Shown one piece after another: positions 26,102-33,393 of a stretch of 64,000 bases of DNA (position 1 is the stretch's first letter; each line of letters opens with the position of its first letter). The position numbers and the translations under genes are program-made. The notes beneath the pieces are model-generated. The model was not told where the DNA came from. It did no database searches and was given only the letters and a program-made list of their open reading frames with translations. Location of the stretch: assembly GCA_947259725.1 (NCBI GenBank), contig CAMYNM010000006.1:101981-165980 (forward strand). Direction: 5' to 3'. This DNA comes from CALZIK01 sp945787635 (lineage in GTDB: Bacteria > Acidobacteriota > Thermoanaerobaculia > Multivoradales > JAHEKO01).

Positions 26102-28146
26102 CGCCGCCCTTGCCCCTCCACGATCGGCACAAGAGCCGCCTGGAGCCGCGCGAGGTCGTCGCCGGAGAGCGCCTGCTCGGCATCGCACAGGGCCTCCTCC
26201 GGATTTGGATGCACTTCCACGATCAGACCGTCGGCGCCGGCTGCCGCCGCAGCGAGAGCCAGTGGCGCGACCAAGCCGCGCCGACCGGCCGCGTGCGAAG
26301 GATCGACGATCACCGGTAGGTGGGTTCGCTCCCGAAGCACCGGCACCGCCGAAACATCGAGAGTGCTGCGGGTGGCGTTCTCGAAGGTACGGATGCCGCG
26401 TTCGCAAAGGATGACCTGGTGGTTGCCGCCTGCCATGACGTACTCGGCGGCCTGCAGGAACTCCGCGATCGTGGCGCTCAGACCGCGCTTCAAGAGCACC
26501 GGCCGGCGCACGGCGCCGACTTCCTTCAAGAGCTCGAAATTCTGCATGTTGCGTGCGCCGATCTGCAGAACGTCGGCCACCCGGGCGACGCGGTCCAGGT
26601 CTTCGAGGCGCAACACCTCGGTCACGATCGGCAGCCCGTACGCCTCCCGAGCCTCGGCCAGAAGCTCGAGGCCCTCGTAGCCGAGGCCCTGAAATGAATA
26701 GGGTGAGCTTCTCGGCTTGAAGGCACCGCCTCGGAGCATGCTCGCGCCGAGTCCCGCGACCATCTCAGCGGCGGCGAGTATCTGCTCCCGGCTCTCGACC
26801 GCGCAGGGACCCGCGATCATGGTGAAGGTGTCACCACCCACTTCCACGCGACCCACCCGGAGGACGGTGCGCTGGCCAGGCGACGCGATCGCCGTCAGGT
26901 TCGGCCGGCCCGCGGCTGCGGGAATCGGCTCCGCGACCTCGGAGTCGTCGGCCGCGGCCGCGGGAGCCACCGTTTCACCCGGTGCCGCTCGCAAGTCCTC
27001 CCGCTCGACGATTGCGCGCGAGGGATAGCAGCCTAGAATCCGCAAGCTGCCGGTGCGCTGCCGGACGCGGTTCAAGGTCTCGACCATGCGCGGATCTTCG
27101 GCGTTGGCCTCGACGTCGAGATAGAAGAGGTACTCCCAGGGCATGTCGGGCACGGGCCGGCTCTCGAGTTTGCTCAGGTTGAGACCCGCCTCCGAGAACG
27201 CGTTCAGGCACTCGGCTAGCGCGCCTTGACGGTGATCGACGGTCAAAAGGACCGAAGTCTTGGCGGGTACGCGCCCATCCACGCGCTCGGCCTCACGCCC
27301 GATCAGGACGAACCGCGTGTGGTTCTCGGAGTGATCCGCCACGCGATCGTCCAGGATCTCGAGACCGAGCTGCCGGGCCGCCTCGGCCGAGCAGATCGCC
27401 GCCACCTGGGCGTCCTCGGATTCGGCGACCGACTCGGCGGCGGCCGCCGTGTCGTACCAGCTTTCGGCCCGAACCCCGACCAGACCGCGCAAGAACCGAC
27501 CGCACTGCTGCAACGCGACCGGATGGGAGCGCACCGCGCGCAGATCGGCGACCTTCGCGCCCGGCTTCGCCACCAGGCAGTGCTCGACCCGCCAGATCTC
27601 TTCGTCCACGAGAGCCACGGGACGGTGTGCGATCTCGCGGTAGACCTCGTGGATGCTGCCGGCGATCGTGTTCTCGATCGGCAAGAAGGCGTAGTCCGCC
27701 TCACCGGCCTCGAGCGCCTCGAGGGCGCTCTCGAAGGTCTCGTAGCCGGTTCGGGCAAGAGTCGAGTGCGGTCGGGAGGCGAAGAGCTTCTCGAGCGCCA
27801 GCTCCGAATAAGAGCCGGAAGCCCCCTGGTAGGCCACGCGAAGCGCCGGCCCGGTTCCCTCGCCCGCGGGAGCGGCCAGCCGGCGCTCCTGGTCCCGCCG
27901 AGAGTAGGCCAGAAGCTCTCGCAGAACCCTGCCGGCGAAATGCACCGAAAGCCCCAGGCTTTCCGCCTCCCGGCGCCAGAACGTGAAGACCTCGCGCTCA
28001 CGGTTCGGATCCCAAAGCGGTGCCTCCCGGTTCTCGAGCTTGAAGCTCGCGATCTTGCGAACGGCCTCCATCCGCCGAGCCAAAAGGCCGAGAAGCTCGC
28101 GATCGATCTCGTCGATCGCGCTGCGGGATTGGTCGAGCTCCGCCAT
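26095..28146 (-). CDS. Trifunctional chorismate mutase / prephenate dehydratase / DAHP synthase
   Basis: A 683-residue fusion covering entry to the shikimate pathway and the branch to phenylalanine. Residues 1-88 are an AroQ chorismate mutase (IDEIDRELLGLLARRMEAV). Residues 102-283 are prephenate dehydratase (RVAYQGASGSYSELA, LPIENTIAGSIHEVY and the SENHTRFVLIG end motif). Residues 296-372 are an ACT domain with GALAECLNAF and KLESRP, the known phenylalanine-binding signature. After an Ala/Pro linker, residues 428-683 are a class I-beta DAHP synthase (MIAGPCAVESREQI, GGAFKPRSSPYSFQG, QIGARNMQNFELL, VIVDPSHAAGRR). GAAGGAGA precedes the ATG. An attenuator and a Phe-rich leader lie directly upstream. 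Phenylalanine may inhibit the protein through ACT as well as its expression. Confidence 0.93.
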   Translation of the reverse strand: MAELDQSRSAIDEIDRELLGLLARRMEAVRKIASFKLENREAPLWDPNREREVFTFWRREAESLGLSVHFAGRVLRELLAYSRRDQERRLAAPAGEGTGPALRVAYQGASGSYSELALEKLFASRPHSTLARTGYETFESALEALEAGEADYAFLPIENTIAGSIHEVYREIAHRPVALVDEEIWRVEHCLVAKPGAKVADLRAVRSHPVALQQCGRFLRGLVGVRAESWYDTAAAAESVAESEDAQVAAICSAEAARQLGLEILDDRVADHSENHTRFVLIGREAERVDGRVPAKTSVLLTVDHRQGALAECLNAFSEAGLNLSKLESRPVPDMPWEYLFYLDVEANAEDPRMVETLNRVRQRTGSLRILGCYPSRAIVEREDLRAAPGETVAPAAAADDSEVAEPIPAAAGRPNLTAIASPGQRTVLRVGRVEVGGDTFTMIAGPCAVESREQILAAAEMVAGLGASMLRGGAFKPRSSPYSFQGLGYEGLELLAEAREAYGLPIVTEVLRLEDLDRVARVADVLQIGARNMQNFELLKEVGAVRRPVLLKRGLSATIAEFLQAAEYVMAGGNHQVILCERGIRTFENATRSTLDVSAVPVLRERTHLPVIVDPSHAAGRRGLVAPLALAAAAAGADGLIVEVHPNPEEALCDAEQALSGDDLARLQAALVPIVEGQGRRW

Positions 28147-28165
28147 TGGGTCTCCTTCTCTCAAC

Positions 28166-28193
28166 AAAAAAGCCCCGCCGGTCCGGCGGGGCT
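28166..28193 (-). terminator. Attenuator terminator upstream of the aromatic synthase gene
   Basis: On the minus strand AGCCCCGCCGG and CCGGCGGGGCT pair over 11 bp and are followed by TTTTTT, a textbook intrinsic terminator. It lies 20 bases before the coding sequence it precedes, not after a gene, so it must be conditional. The leader segment at 28236-28230 reads GCGGGGC and can pair with GCCCCGC of the first arm, giving a competing antiterminator. Confidence 0.85.
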
Positions 28194-28216
28194 CGTTGCG
28201 GTCGATCGTTCCTGAC

Positions 28217-28291
28217 TTATCCGGTCGCGGCCCCGCTCTTCGGACTAGCGTCCGCAAAAAAGAAAAACGAGGAAGTGAAGGTCGCACGCAT
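28217..28291 (-). CDS. Phenylalanine-rich leader peptide of a transcription attenuator
   Basis: A 24-codon frame begins MRATFTSSFFFFADA and ends with TAA at 28217-28219, 24 bases before the terminator stem. It carries five Phe codons, four of them consecutive (TTT TTC TTT TTT at 28267-28256). This matches the logic of E. coli pheL and pheST leaders: a ribosome stalled at Phe codons leaves the downstream GCGGGGC free to pair with the terminator arm and lets transcription run into the synthase. The ribosome-binding site is weak. The leader lies 29 bases after the DUF2878 stop, so its promoter may sit in that gap or within that gene. Confidence 0.82.
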   Translation of the reverse strand: MRATFTSSFFFFADASPKSGAATG

Positions 28292-28320
28292 GTTCTGAGG
28301 TCGGTTCAAGCGGGCAAAAG

Positions 28321-28938
28321 CTAGCACGGGCGGCAGGAGCGGTCAACGGCGGCCGCGGCCGGCGAACCACCCGGCGACTTCGGACGAGAGTCCCATGGCA
28401 ACCGATAGGCGCCGCCGCCAGTCGCAAACCGGTCGGCGACGGCCACCAGCAGCGGCAACGTGATCGACCAGGTCAATCCCAGAACCGCGACCGCGGCCAG
28501 GCGCGGCTCGCCGAAGGTCGCGGCGCCCAAACGCTCGCCTCCGAGAAAGGACAGCGGCCCCCCGATCAGTCCCAGAGCCGACGCCAGGAGATAGCGCTTC
28601 GAGAGCCAGCGCAGGCAGAAGTGAAGCGCGGTCGCGAACTGCATCCAGAGCGCGAGGATCCAGAGTGGCGCCAGTGCTCCGGGTTCGTGGCCGCCGAACC
28701 GGAGCACCCCGAACGCCGCGTGGAGAGTGTCGGCCGTAAGCCCGATGGCCGCGGCGGCGGCGATCACCGGGATCTCGAGCCGGGGGCGCTGCGCTAAAGC
28801 CAGGTGCAGAGCGATCAGAGCGAAAGCGATCGAGGCGCCCGCCGTGCCCCACCCACCGGCAGCGCCGAGCACGCAGACCAACCAGCCCAACTGGTAAAGC
28901 GCCGCATTCAGCAAGGACGAGTGAGCCGAAGACGTCAT
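28321..28938 (-). CDS. DUF2878 inner-membrane protein
   Basis: A 205-residue protein with about five to six hydrophobic helices. NAALYQLGWLVCVLGAA at the start, ADTLHAAFGVLRF, and LWMQFATALHFCLRWL followed by GGPLSFLGGERLGAATF are the conserved pattern of DUF2878. The molecular role is unknown, but in proteobacteria DUF2878 genes recur beside COG2907 oxidases, DUF1365 and CFA-synthase genes in light- and singlet-oxygen-induced clusters; the same partners are found 5-10 kb away here. The ATG overlaps the stop of the upstream secreted-protein gene (ATGA). Confidence 0.8.
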   Translation of the reverse strand: MTSSAHSSLLNAALYQLGWLVCVLGAAGGWGTAGASIAFALIALHLALAQRPRLEIPVIAAAAAIGLTADTLHAAFGVLRFGGHEPGALAPLWILALWMQFATALHFCLRWLSKRYLLASALGLIGGPLSFLGGERLGAATFGEPRLAAVAVLGLTWSITLPLLVAVADRFATGGGAYRLPWDSRPKSPGGSPAAAAVDRSCRPC

Positions 28939-29690
28939 CTTCCGACGCTCGAAGTTGCGATACTCGCTGTCTTCGAACCGTAATCGAACACGATCCGCGC
29001 TTTGTAGCGATCGCCGTCCTCATCGCACACGTTGGCGAGCCCTCGGAACTCCAGGAGCCGGCCATCGAGTCCGTAGACAAGATCGATGGGATCCAACGCC
29101 AGGCGCAGAAGCAAGCTCGCTGGTCTCATCTTGACCAGCAGAGCCTCGCGCCCCTGGTACTCGACGCGGCCCTGCGGCAGAAGCTCGAACTTGAAGAACC
29201 GACGAGCGGCGGGCACCGCGAACTCGAACTCGAGGGGCTCGCCGGCGGCAATCTCGGCGAACCTCTCCCGCATGAAAGCGTCGAAGCCCGCGTCGATCAC
29301 TGCGCCCTTGGGGCGCCGCACCCGCCTCGGCGAGGCACCACCGTCGGAATCGCCGGACGCCAGGGCCACCTCGTCCGGACCGACCTCGGCGCTCTCACTG
29401 AGGCCGATCCGGAAGTCGGTCATCTCGAAGGACGGGGCTGCTGGATCGGCGCCGTAGCGGACCTCCTTTTCGGCGATCAAGCGACCCTCGGCGTCGACGT
29501 ATGTCACCGAGCGCTCGGCAAGCTGGCCGCGTTTCCAGGTTTCGATGTGCCGCTCGACGTAGAGAAGCTCATCCGTCTCGAGGCCATAGGCGGTGGCACT
29601 GTACTCGCGCGTTCCGGTGATCATGTTGGCTGCGCAGAGGCTCGGCAAAAGACAGAAGGCGAGAGCAGCGATCGATGTAAGGGCTTTCAT
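28935..29690 (-). CDS. Secreted protein of unknown function in the light-response island
   Basis: A 251-residue protein with AGGAGTCAAG before its ATG and a signal peptide (LTSIAALAFCLLPSLCAANM). The mature part is rich in beta strands (ATAYGLETDELLYVERHIETW; LLPQGRVEYQGREALLVKM; GLDGRLLEFRGLANV) and looks like a lipocalin- or DUF3108-like cup, but no family is recognised. It is the first gene after a strong promoter with a presumed LitR-type operator, and is coupled to DUF2878 by a four-base overlap. A role at the membrane during photo-oxidative stress is inferred only from context. Confidence 0.7.
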   Translation of the reverse strand: MKALTSIAALAFCLLPSLCAANMITGTREYSATAYGLETDELLYVERHIETWKRGQLAERSVTYVDAEGRLIAEKEVRYGADPAAPSFEMTDFRIGLSESAEVGPDEVALASGDSDGGASPRRVRRPKGAVIDAGFDAFMRERFAEIAAGEPLEFEFAVPAARRFFKFELLPQGRVEYQGREALLVKMRPASLLLRLALDPIDLVYGLDGRLLEFRGLANVCDEDGDRYKARIVFDYGSKTASIATSSVGR

Positions 29691-29701
29691 CTTGACTCCT
29701 G

Positions 29702-29753
29702 TGATTCGTTCAAAACGTTCATTGATATTACATTCCCATCCTTTCGCTGTCAA
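29702..29753 (-). promoter_or_regulatory. Sigma-70 promoter with operator for the secreted protein/DUF2878 operon
   Basis: Minus-strand -35 TTGACA (29753-29748), a 17-base spacer and -10 TAATAT (29730-29725). The operator TGAACGTTTTGAACGAATCA begins three bases after the -10 (29721-29702), covering the expected start point, a position suited to repression. The operator contains TGAACG twice, nine bases apart, like the direct-repeat sites of CarH-type regulators. Confidence 0.8.
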
Positions 29754-29763
29754 TACTCTCTTC

Positions 29764-29809
29764 TTGTATGGGACTCAAACCCGTGTATAATGACGTTTTG
29801 AACGAATCA
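29764..29809 (+). promoter_or_regulatory. Sigma-70 promoter with operator for the TIGR01777/SRPBCC operon
   Basis: -35 TTGTAT (29764-29769), a 16-base spacer and -10 TATAAT (29786-29791) preceded by TG. The operator TGACGTTTTGAACGAATCA (29791-29809) overlaps the last base of the -10. It differs from the divergent operator by one missing base in the first half. The two operators lie about 90 bases apart and face away from each other. Confidence 0.78.
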
Positions 29810-29824
29810 CTACCAAGATCCTGA

Positions 29825-31216
29825 ATGCCCACCGCTACCTTCGAGAGCCGGATTCCCGTCCCCCCGACCGAGCTGTTTGCCTGGCACGCCCGAACCGGCG
29901 CTTTCGAGCGCCTCAGCCCACCGTGGCAGCAAATCGCGATCGATCACCCGGCTCCCGTGGAAGAAGGCACCCGCGTTCACCTGCGCCTCAAGAAGGGGCC
30001 GCTATGGCTCAAGTGGACGGCAGAGCACCGTGACGTGGAGCCGGGGCGCCGCTTCACCGACGTCCAGACCTCCGGCCCCTTCTCCCGTTGGGTCCATCGC
30101 CACGAGTTCGAGCCGCACGCTTCGGGCGGCTCGACGCTCCGTGACCGAATCGAGTACCGGCTGCCGGGCGGGCCCCTCGGCCGCATGGTGGCGGGCTCGA
30201 GCGTTGCGAACGACCTCGAGGCGACCTTCTGCTATCGACACGCCACCACGGCGCGCGACCTCGCCCGGCATCAACGCTTTCGAGTTCGGCCGCGCCAGCG
30301 CATCGCGATCACCGGAGCCTCCGGCCTCGTCGGCACCGGGCTGCGGGCGTTTCTCACCACCGGCGGTCACCGGGTCGTGTCGCTGCGCAGGGGTCGGCGA
30401 TCCGCTCCGGGTGAGAGTGTCGACAGCGTTCACTGGACGACCGAGGCGGGGATTCTCGAACCCCAATCGGTCGAGCCCTTCGACGCGGTCGTCCACCTGG
30501 CCGGCGAGAGCATCGCCTCGGGGCGCTGGACGGCGGCCAGGAAGAGCAGGATCCGGGACTCCCGCGTGAACGGCACCCGCAACCTTGTCCACTCGCTCGC
30601 CGAGCTTCCGAGGCCGCCCAAGACCCTGATCTGCGCCTCGGCCATCGGTTTCTACGGCTCGCGCGGCGATCGGATTCTCGAAGAGACAGCCGCCGCTGGC
30701 GACGGCTTTCTCGCCGAGACCTGCCGGGAGTGGGAGGCGGCCTCCCTGGAGGCCGAGAGCCTCGGCGTTCGCGTCGTCAGACTCCGCTTCGGCATCATTC
30801 TGACTCCCTCCGGCGGAGCGCTTGCCAAAATGCTGCCGCCCTTTCGGCTCGGCCTCGGAGGCGTTCTGGGAAGCGGCCGGCAGCACATGAGCTGGATTTC
30901 GATCGACGACGCCGTCGGCGCGATCCATGAAGCGGTCCTCGACGAAACCCTGACCGGGGCGGTCAACGCCGTGGCTCCCCAACCGGTCACCAACCGCGAG
31001 TTCACGCAAGCCCTCGGCAAGGCCCTGCGCCGCCCGACGGGCTTTCCGGTGCCGGCGCCCGCCGCCCGTCTGGCGTTCGGGGAGATGGCCGACGAAATGC
31101 TTCTCTCGAGCACCCGCGTCGTTCCCAGTCGGCTGCTCGACACGGGTTTCGCCTTCCACGATCCGGACCTCGACGCGGCTCTCGCGCGGCTGCTCGGAAA
31201 GGCCCGAATGACATGA
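29825..31216 (+). CDS. SRPBCC-epimerase fusion, TIGR01777 family
   Basis: 463 residues in two parts. Residues 1-150 form an SRPBCC (START-like) ligand-binding domain (ESRIPVPPTELFAWHARTGAFERLSPPW, then VHRHEFEPHASGGSTLRDRIEYRL). Residues 158-460 form an atypical SDR of the TIGR01777/SDR39U1 type (RIAITGASGLVGTGLRAFL, VVHLAGESIASGRWTAARKSRI, SAIGFYGSRG, FGIILTPSGGALAKMLPPF). The fusion is known in several phyla; the reaction is not. First gene of a two-gene unit under the plus-strand operator, overlapping the next gene by four bases (ATGA). Confidence 0.85.
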   Translation: MPTATFESRIPVPPTELFAWHARTGAFERLSPPWQQIAIDHPAPVEEGTRVHLRLKKGPLWLKWTAEHRDVEPGRRFTDVQTSGPFSRWVHRHEFEPHASGGSTLRDRIEYRLPGGPLGRMVAGSSVANDLEATFCYRHATTARDLARHQRFRVRPRQRIAITGASGLVGTGLRAFLTTGGHRVVSLRRGRRSAPGESVDSVHWTTEAGILEPQSVEPFDAVVHLAGESIASGRWTAARKSRIRDSRVNGTRNLVHSLAELPRPPKTLICASAIGFYGSRGDRILEETAAAGDGFLAETCREWEAASLEAESLGVRVVRLRFGIILTPSGGALAKMLPPFRLGLGGVLGSGRQHMSWISIDDAVGAIHEAVLDETLTGAVNAVAPQPVTNREFTQALGKALRRPTGFPVPAPAARLAFGEMADEMLLSSTRVVPSRLLDTGFAFHDPDLDAALARLLGKARMT

Positions 31217-31731
31217 GGAAAGCCGACGAATACGTCTACGAATTCGCGCTGGAGGCGGCCGTCGAGCGGGTTTTTGATCTCTTTTCGCGACCCGAGCGCC
31301 TCAACGAGCTGACACCCCGCTGGTTCGATCTACGGCCGCGCGAGCCCGTGCCCGAGCGGCTCGACACCGGCTCCGAAGTCGAGTACCGCTTGCGCTGGCG
31401 AGGATTTCCGATGACCTGGATCAGCCGGATCGTCGAATGGTCGCCGCCCCACCGGTTGACCTACGAGCAGGTCCGAGGGCCCTATCGGTTCTTCCGGCAC
31501 GAGCACAGTTTCGACGATGCCGGCGTCGTGACTCGAGTCCGGGACCGGGTGAGCTACCGAACCGCCGGAGGGCTGGCGATCGAGAGGCTTCTGGTGCGGC
31601 CGGATCTAAGACGAATCTTCCGGCACCGCGCGCAAGCCGCCGCGAGCGTGCTCGCCGGTCGGGACGCGATGCTCAGCGCCGGTCGGCCGGCGCCGGGTCC
31701 AATCAGCCACGGGCGAGCTTCATCCCCTTGA
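31213..31731 (+). CDS. SRPBCC family protein
   Basis: A 172-residue START-like protein: VYEFALEAAVERVFDLFSRPERLNELTPRWFDL, WISRIVEWSPPHRLTYEQVRGPYRFFRHEH and VVTRVRDRVSYR are the conserved strands of the SRPBCC/CDP-type cavity (COG4276). It has no catalytic residues and probably binds a hydrophobic ligand such as a lipid. It is coupled to the preceding fusion protein, which has its own SRPBCC domain. Its 3-prime end overlaps the convergent regulator gene by 29 bases, so the two mRNAs are antisense there. Confidence 0.82.
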   Translation: MRKADEYVYEFALEAAVERVFDLFSRPERLNELTPRWFDLRPREPVPERLDTGSEVEYRLRWRGFPMTWISRIVEWSPPHRLTYEQVRGPYRFFRHEHSFDDAGVVTRVRDRVSYRTAGGLAIERLLVRPDLRRIFRHRAQAAASVLAGRDAMLSAGRPAPGPISHGRASSP

Positions 31732-32584
31732 CCAACGCCTCGAGCTCGGCCATCGAGCCGCCGATGTAGAGCAGCTCGCGCTTGGGCAGTCCGAGCTTTT
31801 TCGCGTGGACGCCTCCCACGACCAGTGGCGTGCCGCGCGCCTCGAGAGCCGGGAGCAGCCGCAGCACGTCGTCTCGAAGGCGCCGCGGGTTGACGGCGAC
31901 GCTCACGCTCAACCAGGCGAGCTTCGCATCGAGATCTTCGATCCCCAAGGCCAGGGTCTCGGCCGGAGTCTCGGCGCCGAGATTCACCGCGCGCAGGCCC
32001 TCACCCTCGAGCACCGCCGCTACCGCCATCGACGGCAGGATGTAGGGATCCCCGGACGCGGCGCCGCCGATCGTAAACGCAGCCTCATCGCTGACCTTGA
32101 GAAGCGACCGCAGCCGGCCCAGCGACTGAATCGCGATTTGGGTCGCGCGATGCTCCCAGAAAACCCCTGAGGGTTCTTTCGTCCACAGTTCGCCGATTCT
32201 CGCCATCGCGGCTCGAAGAGGCCCATCAACGATCTCGGCGACGCTCCAGCCGTCCAGAAACAGGGAGAACAAAAGGCCTCGGGCCTCGGCCTCCGCGCCC
32301 GCTCGAAGATATTCGAAAAAGCGAGCCGCGGCCTCGTCGCTGTGGAGCGAGAGCGAATCGACGCCGGCAAGAGCCGTCAGCTCCGCAAGACCGAGAACAT
32401 CGGGGCGCAGCAGAGGAATCGAGCGCTCGCGAACGTATCGGGCCGCTTCCTGGACCGAGATTCGGCGATGACCTCCGGCGGTCTTGGCGGCCTCCAAGTG
32501 GCCATCATCTACCCAGCGTTTCACGGACGATTCGCTGACGCCGATCCCCTCGGCGAGTTCCCTGGGGCTGAGGACTTGTTTCAA
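31703..32584 (-). CDS. MerR-type regulator with B12-binding-like domain (CarH/LitR family), atypical
   Basis: 293 residues. Residues 4-42 form a MerR/excisionase winged helix (LSPRELAEGIGVSESSVKRW, TAGGHRRI). Residues 80-165 form the four-helix cap with W134-x9-E144-H145, the W-x9-EH signature of CarH/LitR photoreceptors that encloses adenosylcobalamin. The Rossmann-like domain follows (IGGAASGDPYILPSMAV), but where ExDxHxxG should give the cobalt-ligating His, the sequence has Asp-Pro-Tyr181. It may therefore bind B12 weakly, by another face, or not at all, as proposed for class II LitR proteins that rely on a partner photosensor. The start is TTG. A matching operator lies 14-31 bases upstream of the start. 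Confidence 0.85.
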   Translation of the reverse strand: MKQVLSPRELAEGIGVSESSVKRWVDDGHLEAAKTAGGHRRISVQEAARYVRERSIPLLRPDVLGLAELTALAGVDSLSLHSDEAAARFFEYLRAGAEAEARGLLFSLFLDGWSVAEIVDGPLRAAMARIGELWTKEPSGVFWEHRATQIAIQSLGRLRSLLKVSDEAAFTIGGAASGDPYILPSMAVAAVLEGEGLRAVNLGAETPAETLALGIEDLDAKLAWLSVSVAVNPRRLRDDVLRLLPALEARGTPLVVGGVHAKKLGLPKRELLYIGGSMAELEALVKGMKLARG

Positions 32585-32597
32585 GATACGACTTCTA

Positions 32598-32615
32598 TGA
32601 ACGTTTTGAACGTCA
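32598..32615 (-). promoter_or_regulatory. Presumed autoregulatory operator of the LitR-like gene
   Basis: TGAACGTTTTGAACGTCA shares the 12-base core ACGTTTTGAACG with the two sites at 29702-29809. It sits between the regulator start and a possible minus-strand promoter, TTGACT (32647-32642) with 18 bases to TAGTCT (32623-32618). The -35/-10 pair is weak, but the site position is right for autorepression. Confidence 0.7.
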
Positions 32616-32712
32616 AAAGACTACCCGCGCTCAACAAAAAAAGTCAAGAGAAATCGGAGGATAGGAGAAATTCATCAAAAAAATCGCGACTCGAGTGCAT
32701 CCAGAGCCGACC

Positions 32713-32747
32713 TTGACGGCGAATACCGAAATGTGCATGATCTGCAC
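32713..32747 (+). promoter_or_regulatory. Possible promoter of the fasciclin-to-DUF1295 gene run
   Basis: TTGACG (32713-32718), 17 bases, CATGAT (32736-32741). A palindrome GTGCA-TGATC-TGCAC (32733-32747) covers the -10 and could be an operator for a different regulator, because the ACGTTTTGAACG core is absent from this side of the gap. Confidence 0.4.
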
Positions 32748-32783
32748 GATTTGGATGTTTTAATCAACCCAAAGGAGAATCCG

Positions 32784-33269
32784 ATGCGCAAAACACTCAC
32801 AGTCCTGGCCCTCACTGCCCTGATCGCCCTTCCCGTAGCTGCGAACAGCTATGCCGAGAAGGACATCGTCGAAACGGCCGCCGAGGCCGGGTCCTTCACC
32901 ACTCTAGTTGCGGCCGTCCAAGCCGCGGGTCTGGCCGAGGCCCTCAAGGGCGACGGTCCATTCACCGTCTTCGCCCCTACCGACGAAGCCTTCGCCAAGC
33001 TGCCTGAGGGAACCGTCGAGAGTCTGCTTCAGCCCGAGAACCTCGACCGGCTGCAGGCGATCCTGAAGTACCACGTCATCGGCGCTCAGGTCATGGCGGC
33101 GAGCGTCACCGACGGACTCGAGGCCGACACCTTGAACGGTGAATCTCTCTCGTTCTCCATCACCGAAAACGGCGCCAGTGTCAGCGGAGCCAAGATCGTC
33201 GCCACCGACGTCGCGGCGTCCAACGGCGTGATCCACGTGATCGACACGGTGCTCATTCCCTCCGAGTAA
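32784..33269 (+). CDS. Secreted fasciclin-domain protein
   Basis: A 161-residue protein with AAAGGAGAATCCG before the ATG and a signal peptide (LTVLALTALIALPVAANSYA). The rest is one FAS1 domain: GSFTTLVAAVQAAGLAEALKGDGPFTVFAPTDEAFAKLP (H1 motif region), YHVIG with the YH pair, and VIHVIDTVLIP (H2). Single-domain secreted FAS1 proteins are common in bacteria and are linked to adhesion and stress. Fasciclin genes often accompany ChrR- or LitR-controlled clusters. First gene of a ten-gene plus-strand run. Confidence 0.92.
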   Translation: MRKTLTVLALTALIALPVAANSYAEKDIVETAAEAGSFTTLVAAVQAAGLAEALKGDGPFTVFAPTDEAFAKLPEGTVESLLQPENLDRLQAILKYHVIGAQVMAASVTDGLEADTLNGESLSFSITENGASVSGAKIVATDVAASNGVIHVIDTVLIPSE

Positions 33270-33393
33270 TCAGGGGACCTGACGACACGAACCCGCGCCG
33301 TTCCTCTCGAACGGCTCACCCTCCGGGCCGGTCGCTCCATTGGATTGCGACCGGCCCGGCGGACAGTCAGGCGCGGCCCGCGGGACGATTCTC

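Noticed and set aside
28245..28427. Alternative 60-codon leader frame ending in a Phe/Leu-rich tail
   Set aside because: It starts inside the DUF2878 gene and reads antiparallel to no signal; the 24-codon frame has its own ATG, more Phe codons in a row and a stop at the right distance.
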